Part shown: positions 8,371 through 16,396 of the stretch, one piece after another
Numbering within the stretch: the first letter of the stretch is position 1
How the letters are laid out: each line of letters begins with the position of its first letter
From: Pseudalgibacter ostreae
GTDB lineage: Bacteria > Bacteroidota > Bacteroidia > Flavobacteriales > Flavobacteriaceae
Direction of reading: 5' to 3'
Assembly (NCBI RefSeq): GCF_042427585.1
Contig: NZ_JBHMFC010000009.1
Span: forward strand, 62,001-126,000
Length of the DNA: 64,000 bases
The notes under the pieces: model-generated
The model's database searches: none
What the model saw: the letters and a program-made list of their open reading frames with translations, nothing else
Told to the model about the DNA's origin: nothing
Made by a program: the position numbers and the translations under genes

Positions 8371-8416
8371 TTGAAATATTCTTGATTTCCTTTAGGGAAA
8401 AACAAGAATATTTCAA
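8371..8416 (-). other. Intercistronic 14-bp perfect hairpin
   Basis: TTGAAATATTCTTG at 8371-8384 is exactly complementary to 8403-8416, with an 18-base loop that itself contains a short TTTCC/GGGAAA pairing. It lies between the HMA gene and the ATPase gene on the minus strand. There is no T run after it, so it looks like an RNA stability or processing element rather than a full terminator. Confidence 0.55.
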
Positions 8417-8436
8417 GTCTTAGATTTCTTGAAGCA

Positions 8437-8664
8437 TTAGGATAAAACTGGATAACCCACTTTTTCTATCAGTTCTGATAATCGCTTAGAAGATACTTTA
8501 TCCTCATCATAGTTTATCTTTACCTTACTAGAATTAAAAAATACTTTAGCATTTTCTACTCCTGCTTCTTTATTGAGAACACCCTCTATTTTTGTAATGC
8601 AGCTAGGGCATGTAAGTGTTTCCAACTGGAATTTTATAGTTTTTAAATCTTTTACAGTGTTCAT
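8437..8664 (-). CDS. HMA-domain metallochaperone
   Basis: This is a 75-residue single-domain heavy-metal-associated protein. The start is set at ATG 8664 (MNTVKDLKTIKF); the longer frame begins with a TTG in AT-rich leader. The metal site is LTCPSCITKIEG, where the usual GMTCxxC reads TCPSC, and the ferredoxin-like fold ends with IEKVGYPV. It is cytoplasmic and should hand metal to a P1B ATPase; the pump directly downstream lacks its own HMA domain and is the obvious partner (inference). Confidence 0.9.
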   Translation of the reverse strand: MNTVKDLKTIKFQLETLTCPSCITKIEGVLNKEAGVENAKVFFNSSKVKINYDEDKVSSKRLSELIEKVGYPVLS

Positions 8665-8723
8665 AACCTTTAAATTTAATTTATTCAAACTCTAATTTTA
8701 AAAATTAGGATGACTATAGGGTC

Positions 8724-9377
8724 TTAATGATGTCCTGCATGATTTCCATCGCCATGGGATTCAGGTGCATGCAATAAGTGCTCAAGTGCTTCGAGTGTAT
8801 GTGTATACTGCACGTATGCTACTACATATGCTCGACCTTCTTCTACAGAACTGTCTTTGGTTATACTTCGTTTTACTACTTCTGCATAACGTACTCTAAG
8901 CATTTCTTCAAGATGATTATTGACCGTTTTAATCACAACCTCAACATTTTCGTCTGCTATCGAATTGTCGGCCATTTCCACCAATGTTGTCATAGATCCT
9001 GCTGGTTTCAAGCCAGTATAAGGCGCCCCTTCGGTTTCCCTGTGTAAACGTACAAGATTTTCCAAAAAATGCTTTTCGACAATGGCATATACTTCCTTAT
9101 TGCCCGATCTTAATTGGTAGGTTTTGTTAAACATGGAAATGATTTCCTTTTCTTGTTGCGGTTCTATCCATTTTAAAACCAGCTCTACATTGTTTTGATC
9201 CAATGCTTTTAAGGCATCTTTAATTACTGGTCCATCATAGGAGTCACAATGCGCAAATACTGAAGTGCTACTCAATATAAAGGCGAATACCATTATAAGT
9301 AATCGCATATTAGCTTTAAACCCCCATGCCGATTTTGTTGGCTTTCTAAGAGTAACATTTTCTTCTTTAGTTTTCAT
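8724..9377 (-). CDS. DUF6448 family periplasmic protein, His-rich tail
   Basis: This 217-residue protein has a long N-terminal region, then a hydrophobic segment at about 24-42 ending SVFAHCD, a likely signal peptidase I site. A second ATG at 9308 (MRLLIMVF) would give a more usual signal peptide. The mature protein begins with HCDSYDGPVIK, the motif by which I recognise DUF6448. The body is helical and contains EVVIKTVNNHLEEM. The C-terminus is rich in His: EHLLHAPESHGDGNHAGHH. No enzymatic motif is seen. Position upstream of an HMA protein and metal ATPase suggests a periplasmic metal-binding role (inference). Confidence 0.72.
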   Translation of the reverse strand: MKTKEENVTLRKPTKSAWGFKANMRLLIMVFAFILSSTSVFAHCDSYDGPVIKDALKALDQNNVELVLKWIEPQQEKEIISMFNKTYQLRSGNKEVYAIVEKHFLENLVRLHRETEGAPYTGLKPAGSMTTLVEMADNSIADENVEVVIKTVNNHLEEMLRVRYAEVVKRSITKDSSVEEGRAYVVAYVQYTHTLEALEHLLHAPESHGDGNHAGHH

Positions 9378-9441
9378 AATATCTGAGTTTTGAGTTAATA
9401 ATCTATTTTACTTTCTGTGAACAAAAGTATAGACTAACTCG

Positions 9442-9486
9442 GGAGTGTGCGACCTTCTTTATAACATGGCACTCCTTACGGAGTGT
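9442..9486 (-). promoter_or_regulatory. Possible operator upstream of the DUF6448 gene
   Basis: GGAGTGT occurs at 9442-9448 and again at 9480-9486, 38 bases apart. CACTCC at 9470-9475 makes the second copy a palindrome, CACTCC-TTAC-GGAGTG. A minus-strand -7 box (TACTTTTG, about 9423-9430) lies next to it, towards the gene. The layout suits a regulator binding just upstream of the DUF6448-HMA-ATPase promoter, possibly the AraC protein encoded next door. Confidence 0.45.
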
Positions 9487-9539
9487 TTACAAGACCCACT
9501 TTATAAAACAGGACTTAAGATAAGGAAGCATGGGAAATT

Positions 9540-10673
9540 TTAAGACGGGGGAAGAGCATCTCGAAACTCACTGGGCGTAGTGCCGTTCAAATTTTTGAAT
9601 ACCCTGTTAAAAGCAGATTTAGAATTAAAACCACTTTCTAGTGCAATTCCGAGTAAGGAATATTTTTTAAATTTTGAATCCCGAATCTTTCGTTTCACTT
9701 CATCTACCCGAAACTGATTGATAAAGTCGAAAAAATTCTTGCCATGCATTTCATTGATGACCTGCGAAAGATGATGCGCAGGCACATTGAGATCTTTAGC
9801 CAATTTAGGCAAGGTCAAATCTGGATCTAAATATGGTTTTTGGGCTACCATATACCGTTGTATTCTATTAAAGCATTTCTGTAATCCAGTATCGTCTAAT
9901 CTTGAACTGGCGTATTTAATTTTGTTTACGTCTACGGGTTCCTCAGGTTCTTCTACTGGAAAGCTTATAAAAACTTCCTGTTGTTTCAATCCATAATACC
10001 CAATCAAGATAATAAATACTGAAAGTGAGAGGAACAAACCATCTGTACAAAAAACCATCGAAAAGAAGTGAAACACATGATGAATCACAGCTATAATGAT
10101 TAAAAGTGTCCATACGATTCCAAAAATAGTAATGAGTTTACCCAACCAGTCTAGGTTTATATCTCTTGAGGAAAACTCAAGAATAGACCCTTTTATTTTT
10201 CGATACTCTCTATGAGCTAAGAGAAAATATAGTGGTCCTGAAAGCGCTGTAAGCATAAGAAAGATTACAAATAGAAAAGGAGGTTCATGCACTCCATGAT
10301 TAACATGGTCTATGCGAATTCCTTCTGCATAGGCTGGAAATTGAGATGCAACAAGCAGATAGAAGATGAATGCTAGAAAGGGTACAAAATGAAGAGTATT
10401 CTTTATTCTAAACTTTTTGTTATCTGAAGTGAGCGCAGATACATACAGATACAAAAAGGGGCCATGCAATAAAAACAAAGCGATAATACCACTCGATACA
10501 AATGGAGCTTCCAGCAAATAGTTCGTTGCAAATGCATAAATAGCTGTAGCTACACCTAGGTACAAAAGCCAAAAAATCAATATATAATCATATAGGAGCT
10601 TTGGTTTTTTCTGAAGGAGCAATACCAAAAAGAAAAGCGCATTAAAGGAAGCTATAAAGAATATATATATCAT
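9540..10673 (-). CDS. AraC family regulator with N-terminal membrane domain
   Basis: This 377-residue protein has about seven hydrophobic helices in residues 1-235 followed by a cytoplasmic linker and an AraC DNA-binding domain at about 270-375. The domain contains LPKLAKDLNVPAHHLSQVIN for the first helix-turn-helix and GFNSKSAFNRVFKNLNGTTP for the second. Membrane-anchored AraC proteins of this type are frequent in Flavobacteriia and probably sense signals at the membrane. It lies between the two P-type ATPase units, which suggests that it controls metal export (inference). Confidence 0.88.
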   Translation of the reverse strand: MIYIFFIASFNALFFLVLLLQKKPKLLYDYILIFWLLYLGVATAIYAFATNYLLEAPFVSSGIIALFLLHGPFLYLYVSALTSDNKKFRIKNTLHFVPFLAFIFYLLVASQFPAYAEGIRIDHVNHGVHEPPFLFVIFLMLTALSGPLYFLLAHREYRKIKGSILEFSSRDINLDWLGKLITIFGIVWTLLIIIAVIHHVFHFFSMVFCTDGLFLSLSVFIILIGYYGLKQQEVFISFPVEEPEEPVDVNKIKYASSRLDDTGLQKCFNRIQRYMVAQKPYLDPDLTLPKLAKDLNVPAHHLSQVINEMHGKNFFDFINQFRVDEVKRKIRDSKFKKYSLLGIALESGFNSKSAFNRVFKNLNGTTPSEFRDALPPS

Positions 10674-10855
10674 CGTACTATCAGTGGTAGTTGTGGTTTA
10701 CCTGTGTTTTACAAATATAAATAAGCATCAACATTCAAAGATAGGCATTTCAGATTAATGAGTATGACCATTCAAAATTAGAGATAATTCCGCCCTTATA
10801 CTTTATAATATTAGCTTTTTGATTCCAACAAAGAATGAATAAAAATTCAAAGATC

Positions 10856-12898
10856 TTAGATTTTATATTTCAACAATCTCAAAGCATTTAAGACGACTAA
10901 GAGCGTGGACCCTTCATGACCTACAACTGCTGGGCCAATCGCTATTGTTCCTGTTATGGTTAAGGGGACCAAAAGCACGACCATCCCCAAACTAATAATG
11001 AGATTTTGCTTTATAATTTGTTTCGCTTTCCTACTCAAACCAATAGCAAAAGGAAGGTTATCCAATCTATCTGCCATCAATGCAATGTCCGCTGTCTCTA
11101 AAGCCACGTCTGAACCGGCTGCACCCATTGCAATACCCACAGTACTTCTCGCCATAGCGGGAGCATCGTTTACGCCGTCACCAACCATTGCTACATTTCC
11201 TAATTCTTGTTTTAATTGGTCTATAACGTTTACTTTATCCTCAGGAAATAAACTTCCAAGTGGATCCGTAATTCCAATACTTTTAGCAATGGCAACAGCC
11301 ACCTTCTGATTATCACCAGTAAGCATAACCATTCGCTTAATCCCCATCTTTTTTAAAGCATCAAGGGTAGCGGCAGCTTCTGGTCGGGCAATATCCATTG
11401 CTGCAATAATTCCTAAGTACTCATTATCTTGATGGATGATCATGCTCGTATGCCCCTCTTCTTCGAGTTCTTGCATTTTAGAGTCTATGATCTCGGGAAC
11501 ATCTGCACCGGTCAGTTCTTCAAAAAGCCTTCGATTGCCTATATGCACCACACTGCCCTCCCAATAGGCTTTAATACCCCTTGCGGTTAATGATTTTAAG
11601 TTTTCTGCTTTTGGTATAGGGGTGTCCCCCAATTCTTTTTTCCCTCCTATAACTATGGCTGCGGCCAATGGATGATCACTCAATGCTTCTACAGAAACGG
11701 CTACTTTTAATAGATGTGATTTGGTAATTTTACCGAACGGTATAGCATGGGTCAAGATTGGTCTGCCTTCGGTAAGCGTGCCTGTTTTGTCAAAAGCTAT
11801 GGCACGAATCTCTCCTAAATCCTCAAGGGGCCGACCTCCTTTAATTAAAACACCTTGACGCGCAGCCCTTGCTATTCCAGCTAATACTGCACTTGGGGTT
11901 GAAATAGCCAATGCACAAGGAGAAGCGGCAATCAACACAGACATCGCTCTATAAAAACTATCCTGAAAGGCTTCATCCAACACAAGGAAAGCAAACATTA
12001 ATAATACCACAACGACTAACACAGAAGGGACATAATACTTTTCAAATTTGTCGGTGAGATGTTGCGTAGGGGATTTTTGTTCTTCTGCTTCCTTTACCAG
12101 TTTAATGAGTCGGGCAAGTGTACTGTCTTGCGCTTTCTTTAATACTTTAACTTCCAGTGCGCCGCTCCCATTAATAGTTCCAGCAAATACGCGATGTTCT
12201 GGAAGAAGTTTGCTAATATCATTTTCATTTTGCCAATTCTCGTTCGGATGTTTGGCTATAGGCAAACTTTCACCCGTGATATTTGCTTGATCCACTGCAC
12301 TTGACCCTTTAATAACTACACCATCTGCAGCAATGTTGGAATTAGGCTTAACCACAATAATATTACCGACTTCCAGCTCATCAATATGAATCTCAATCAG
12401 TTCACCTTTACGCTGTATTAAAGCTAAGGGAGGTGTTAAATTGTAAAGTGCAGAAATGGATTTCTTTGCACGATTCATGGCGTGATGCTCTAAGGCATGC
12501 CCCAAGCTAAACAGAAATAGCAGCAAGGACGCTTCTCCCCACTTTTCTAGTATGGCTGCTCCTACTGCTGCAAAGAGCATTAAAAAATCTATAGCAAATT
12601 CGCCTTGAAGCAACGCTTTACCAGCCGTTTGAAAAGTGAATATTCCACCAAAAAAGGCACCCGTGATGTAAAGGATGGTAGAGATATTTTGTGGAGCACT
12701 AATACTGAAATAGAAGACAACTCCTAACATCCAAAAGACACCACTAAGGATTGCAAAATAAAGTTCGGTGTTTTCTCCCAAACCCAAGAAGCCAGAAGGC
12801 ACTTGATTTTGGCTGAGTTGCGCCTTACGATTGTTTTTATGGGAAATATTTGATTCTAAATTTTCTTTGGATTGAATATCCTCCGTATTATTGTTCAT
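10856..12898 (-). CDS. P1B-4-type metal ATPase (CoaT/PfeT-like, SPC motif)
   Basis: This 680-residue pump has the membrane-site motif ASPCALAIS, and VGHEGSTLLVV in the last span. SPC together with HEG is characteristic of P1B-4 ATPases exporting cobalt, iron or zinc. GHALEHHAMNRAKKSI near residue 133-148 is also typical of the group. The other motifs are NITGESLPI, DKTGTLTEG, SDHPLAAAI and GDGVNDAPA. The N-terminus is short and lacks CxxC or a His-rich site. Only six membrane spans are expected. It shares strand with the AraC gene but is separated by 182 bases, so it may have its own promoter. Confidence 0.9.
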   Translation of the reverse strand: MNNNTEDIQSKENLESNISHKNNRKAQLSQNQVPSGFLGLGENTELYFAILSGVFWMLGVVFYFSISAPQNISTILYITGAFFGGIFTFQTAGKALLQGEFAIDFLMLFAAVGAAILEKWGEASLLLFLFSLGHALEHHAMNRAKKSISALYNLTPPLALIQRKGELIEIHIDELEVGNIIVVKPNSNIAADGVVIKGSSAVDQANITGESLPIAKHPNENWQNENDISKLLPEHRVFAGTINGSGALEVKVLKKAQDSTLARLIKLVKEAEEQKSPTQHLTDKFEKYYVPSVLVVVVLLMFAFLVLDEAFQDSFYRAMSVLIAASPCALAISTPSAVLAGIARAARQGVLIKGGRPLEDLGEIRAIAFDKTGTLTEGRPILTHAIPFGKITKSHLLKVAVSVEALSDHPLAAAIVIGGKKELGDTPIPKAENLKSLTARGIKAYWEGSVVHIGNRRLFEELTGADVPEIIDSKMQELEEEGHTSMIIHQDNEYLGIIAAMDIARPEAAATLDALKKMGIKRMVMLTGDNQKVAVAIAKSIGITDPLGSLFPEDKVNVIDQLKQELGNVAMVGDGVNDAPAMARSTVGIAMGAAGSDVALETADIALMADRLDNLPFAIGLSRKAKQIIKQNLIISLGMVVLLVPLTITGTIAIGPAVVGHEGSTLLVVLNALRLLKYKI

Positions 12899-13862
12899 TT
12901 AACTCTTACAATTAAGACACAATTAATTCAAGTCTAAGATAACCATTTTCTACAAGGTTTAGAGCTTAATCTTCAAAATATATAAACCAATATTCGTGTT
13001 TAAAACACCGATTTTTAACACTTTTATAAAACCTAATTAACACCTGTTTTACTCCTAGCTACTTTTGTAAAATGTTCCAAAAATTGTATTCAAAGATTCA
13101 GAAGCAGGGTATAACAACATACTTTTAGAAACGTATATTCGTTTGAAAATATTAGCGCTAGTTTTTAGAATCTAAAATTTTCCTTTTAGTATCGATAACA
13201 TAGGTCGATATGGTTTTTTTTGGGCTCCATTTTCAATATTACTAGATCATGTTTATTTGCTGGGTTCAATCCCTAAGTTCGAAGCATATATTTTTTAAGG
13301 TTTTAAGTAGATTATCATAATTAAGTGTTCTGACAAGTCTTTTTTTTTGGGGGAAAAACACTCTCTCATAGCGTCTATTCTATTTTCTATTGTTCACCCT
13401 AAACTATTTAGCTTATTTAATTCCCTACTTTACATCCCAGATTCGCTGGTAATTGTTTCATGGTTCACACACGTCTCGTCTTTAAGGGCTAAACGTTTAT
13501 TGATTAGTTCGCTACTCCACTTCTCAAAACACAGCAGGCTGGCAGCAGGCTCTTTCATTTGTTCTATCCACAACGTTTGCTTAGGCTTACATTTATATAG
13601 AGAGAGGCTGTACGTCTTTATGCATTTATTGCCACATATTTACCTGCAGTCCTTCAACGTATAAGAGTATTCCTGTTCAGCGCTATCTAAACAGCCTGGG
13701 CCGAACACTATAATATTTCAATCTCACTTTTATTGATTCCTATTTCCAGTAAGGCTTCGATTTGGCTCCTTTGCTATAGGTTCAATTACTTATGTTTTTT
13801 CATCCGAAACTAATTACCTGAACTAGCAAAAAAATCCTATTAAAATAAAATAATTAGACCTG
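12899..13862. other. Gene-poor, probably decayed region
   Basis: No convincing open reading frame spans this 0.96-kb stretch. A 105-codon forward frame at 13347-13664 has unnatural composition (Ser, Leu, Phe rich) and no start context. The opposite strand of about 13430-13660 reads as more protein-like, for example WIEQMKEPAASLLCFEKW and SSELINKRLALKDE, but it is closed by stops on both sides and I cannot assign it to a family. TACTTTTG near 13060, with an ATG shortly after, looks like a promoter leading only to a short interrupted frame. Confidence 0.5.
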
Positions 13863-13865
13863 TAT

Positions 13866-15136
13866 GGCTTTCTGATTATAAGCTCTAGCGTTTATAGCCA
13901 AGAAAAAAACGAAAACACTTTAAAACCCAATATATTGCTTATTGCCGTTGACGATTTACGCACAGATTTAGGCTGTTATGGCAACACTGTTGTACAACCG
14001 CCACATATAGACAAATTAGCTTCGCAAGGGGTTACCTTTACAAATCATTTTGTTCTAGTACCCACCTGTGGTGCTTCACGCTATAATCATTTAACAGGAA
14101 TACGTCCAAAAACACGAGCACAACTTAGCAATCATGTCATTCCTATCGAAATCTCAGATAAACCTAAAAATGACACCTCCGAATCTTTTATCCATCATTT
14201 AAAACGAAATGGTTATCATACAGTTGGTATTGATAAAATCAGTCATTCGGCAGATGGTCTTTTATATGAATATAACGAAAATCCGTCCGAAAAAAGAGAG
14301 TTACCACACAGCTGGAGCGAATTATCTTTCAACAGTGACAAATGGGAAACGGGGTGGAATGCTTTTTTTGGCTATGCCAATGGAGAAAACAAACAAAGCT
14401 TAAACAAAAACGCTAAACCTTATGAAGCTGGAAACGTCAATGACGTTGGATACCCAGACGGATTAACGACACAATTGGCCATTTCAAAACTGAAAGACCT
14501 TAAGAGCCAAAACAAACCATTTTTTCTTGGTGTCGGATTTTTTTAAGCCACATTTACCATTTAATGCACCATAAAAATATTGGGACTTATATAATGAGAA
14601 CTCCCTTACTGTTTCTCCCAACCCTAATATTCCTAAAGATATTAATCGTAAAAGTTTACATGATAGCAATGAATTTAACCAATATGCCCTTACTGATGAG
14701 GTTCCCAATCTCGATAATCGTGTTTCAGATGACTATGCAAAAAATTAAGACATGCCTATTATGCCTGTGTAAGTTACATAGACAATCAAATAGGGATGGT
14801 ATTGAAGGAGCTGGAAGCCTTGGATTTAGATGAAAACACCATTGTGATAGTTTGGGGCTACCCTGGCTGGCACTTAGGCGACCAAAAAGTTTGAGGTAAA
14901 CAAACCATATTTGAAAACGCTTTAAAAAGTGCCCTTATTATAAAGGTTCCAGACACAAAAAACTCTGATTTAAAAGAGTATCCATTGTGTAAACCGTAGA
15001 TATCTATCCAACTTTAATGGCGCTTTACCATATGGATATGCCATACGAAACCGATGGTGATAGCTTTATAGAACTTCTTAAAGATGAATCAAAAACAACC
15101 CATCATGCGGTTGCTTATAGCTATTTTAGAAAATAA
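13866..15136 (+). pseudogene. Iduronate-2-sulfatase-like sulfatase, broken
   Basis: The intact part, from about 13872 to 14546, reads as a signal-peptide remnant, PNILLIAVDDLRTDLGCYG (metal-binding Asp pair), then PTCGASR, the CxAxR site converted to formylglycine. The family is the iduronate-2-sulfatase-like type S1 sulfatases. A T-tract frameshift follows (FFLGVGFF then KPHLPFNAP in another frame), a TAA after NAP, further frameshifts near 14745 and 14995, and a TGA where Trp is expected in DQKVW. The metal motif GDHGWHLGD is changed to GYPGWHLGD. The C-terminus is lost after AVAYSYFRK and replaced by the 41-bp repeat. No start codon is left. It is clearly non-functional. Confidence 0.92.
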
Positions 15137-15163
15137 AACCTTATTAGTGCTAAGTTAAACAAG
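15123..15163 (+). repeat. 41-bp repeat, copy 2, at the broken end of the sulfatase
   Basis: This sequence matches 4645-4685 at 40 of 41 bases and supplies the stop codon of the sulfatase relic. In intact family members the Ser-Tyr-Phe-Arg segment is followed by about 60 more residues, so the join marks a deletion or recombination endpoint. The shared TTTTAGAAA core is the likely microhomology. Confidence 0.85.
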
Positions 15164-15168
15164 TAAAA

Positions 15169-15202
15169 AGTCACCAAATGGATACTTATTCATTTGGTGA
15201 CT
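15169..15202. terminator. Perfect 12-bp stem-loop
   Basis: AGTCACCAAATG at 15169-15180 pairs exactly with 15191-15202 around a 10-base loop. It lies between the plus-strand sulfatase relic and the minus-strand HxlR gene, where a bidirectional terminator is expected. Flanking A and T tracts are short. Confidence 0.65.
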
Positions 15203-15248
15203 AAATTTAAAACAACTCCACTAAACTCGTAGTATGTTGCTTTAACTC

Positions 15249-15566
15249 CTAAATCATATTTTTAAAATCTGTTGCCCCCCATTGATCTAAACTTCTTAAA
15301 ATACCCTCAAGTGATCGCCCTCTTTCACTTAATTTATATTCCACTTTGGGTGGCACTACAGGAAACACCGTTCTAGAAATAAGACCGTCTTTTTCTAATT
15401 CTCTTACCGATTGAGTAAACATTTTGTTTGAAACACCAGAAATCTTCTTTTGCAATATACCAGAGCGCAATGCGCCTTCTAATAAATGAAATAAAATTAG
15501 AGGCTTCCATTTTGTACCTATTAAATTCATCGTATAGTGTAAGGGACAGCTATTTTCTTTATTCAA
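15249..15566 (-). CDS. HxlR family transcriptional regulator
   Basis: This 105-residue winged-helix protein has the HxlR signature from CPLHYTMNLIGTKWKPLILF (about residues 7-26), including the conserved Cys, then GVSNKMFTQSVRELEKDGLI for the recognition helix and PPKVEYKLSERGRSL for the wing. HxlR/YodB-type regulators often sense electrophiles or redox state through that N-terminal Cys. It is transcribed divergently from the VOC gene, with a palindromic candidate operator between them. Confidence 0.9.
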   Translation of the reverse strand: MNKENSCPLHYTMNLIGTKWKPLILFHLLEGALRSGILQKKISGVSNKMFTQSVRELEKDGLISRTVFPVVPPKVEYKLSERGRSLEGILRSLDQWGATDFKNMI

Positions 15567-15612
15567 AATTAAAACTTTAATATGTTGATAATCTTTATTT
15601 TACTCGTTTAAG

Positions 15613-15634
15613 TTACTATATCACTTTTTAGTAA
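15613..15634. promoter_or_regulatory. Candidate HxlR operator
   Basis: TTACTA at 15613-15618 and TAGTAA at 15629-15634 form a perfect 6-bp inverted repeat with a 10-base spacer. HxlR/YodB-family operators are known to have TACT and AGTA half-sites of this sort. It lies just upstream of the -33 region of the VOC gene promoter and in the leader of the HxlR gene. Confidence 0.6.
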
Positions 15635-15638
15635 GTTA

Positions 15639-15669
15639 TTGCCTATAAGACAAATATAGTTTATTTTTG
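15639..15669 (+). promoter_or_regulatory. Promoter of the VOC gene
   Basis: TTG at 15639-15641, a 20-base spacer and TATTTTTG at 15662-15669 fit the Bacteroidota promoter form. The chosen ATG lies 19 bases after the -7 box, which supports the start at 15688. Confidence 0.65.
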
Positions 15670-15687
15670 TATTCTAAAATAAACCTT

Positions 15688-16200
15688 ATGACAGTTATCC
15701 AAAATTATCCAAAATCATTTTCACACATTGGCATTACAGTACCCGATATAAAGGAGGCCGTAAAATTCTATTCCGAAGTTATGGGTTGGTATATCATTAT
15801 GGAACCTTCTGAAGTGAAAAAAGAAAAAGAAACGGCTATTGGCCAAATGTGTATAGATGTTTTCGGTGATGACTGGAGCACGTTCGAAATTGCTCATTTA
15901 GCAACATCAGATGGCATTGGGATTGAATTGTTTTCCTTTCCAAACGGCATAAAAGAAGCTCCTGAATTTAATCCATTTAACACAGGGCTTTTCCATTTTT
16001 GCATACAAGACCCGAATATAGAAAATCTAATTGCTAAAATTTTGGCTTACGGTGGAAAACAAAGGATGCCAATAAGAGAGTATTACCCAAAGGACAAACC
16101 GTTTAAAATGTGTTACGTTGAAGATCCTTTCGGAATTGTTTTCGAAATCTATACCCATAGCTATGAATTGACCTATTCTTCGGGTGCTTACAGTAAATAA
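15688..16200 (+). CDS. VOC family (glyoxalase / dioxygenase-like) protein
   Basis: This 170-residue protein starts at ATG 15688 (MTVIQNYPKSFSHIGITVPD); the longer frame begins with TTG inside the promoter. The vicinal oxygen chelate fold is seen in HIGITVPDIKEAVKFYSEV at about 12-30 with a candidate metal His, and in GLFHFCIQDPNIENL near 107. CYVEDPFGIVFEIYTHSYE lies near 147, with the usual metal Glu in FEIYTH. Members include glyoxalase I, fosfomycin resistance proteins and ring-cleaving dioxygenases, so the substrate is open. Divergent pairing with HxlR suggests induction by a reactive electrophile such as an aldehyde or quinone (inference). Confidence 0.85.
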   Translation: MTVIQNYPKSFSHIGITVPDIKEAVKFYSEVMGWYIIMEPSEVKKEKETAIGQMCIDVFGDDWSTFEIAHLATSDGIGIELFSFPNGIKEAPEFNPFNTGLFHFCIQDPNIENLIAKILAYGGKQRMPIREYYPKDKPFKMCYVEDPFGIVFEIYTHSYELTYSSGAYSK

Positions 16201-16396
16201 AACAGTATGTGGGATTTAATTAAATTTCATTTACCTTAAATCCTATACACGACCAAGTGCGTATCTGTCTTCTTCTACTTGTTATTTATAGAATTCACCC
16301 ATACAAATATGCACTTTTAATAGGTGGGTTTTATTTGATTTTGATTATAATACCTTCCATATAACGAGGTTTTCATTTCATTTAGAAGATTTAAAA

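Noticed and set aside
13347..13664. 105-codon plus-strand frame
   Set aside because: Composition is unlike its neighbours, there is no ribosome site or promoter, and the antisense strand looks more like decayed coding sequence.
14564..14833. 89-codon frame downstream of the sulfatase start
   Set aside because: It lies in the wrong frame of the sulfatase relic; the true remnants of the protein are in the other frames.
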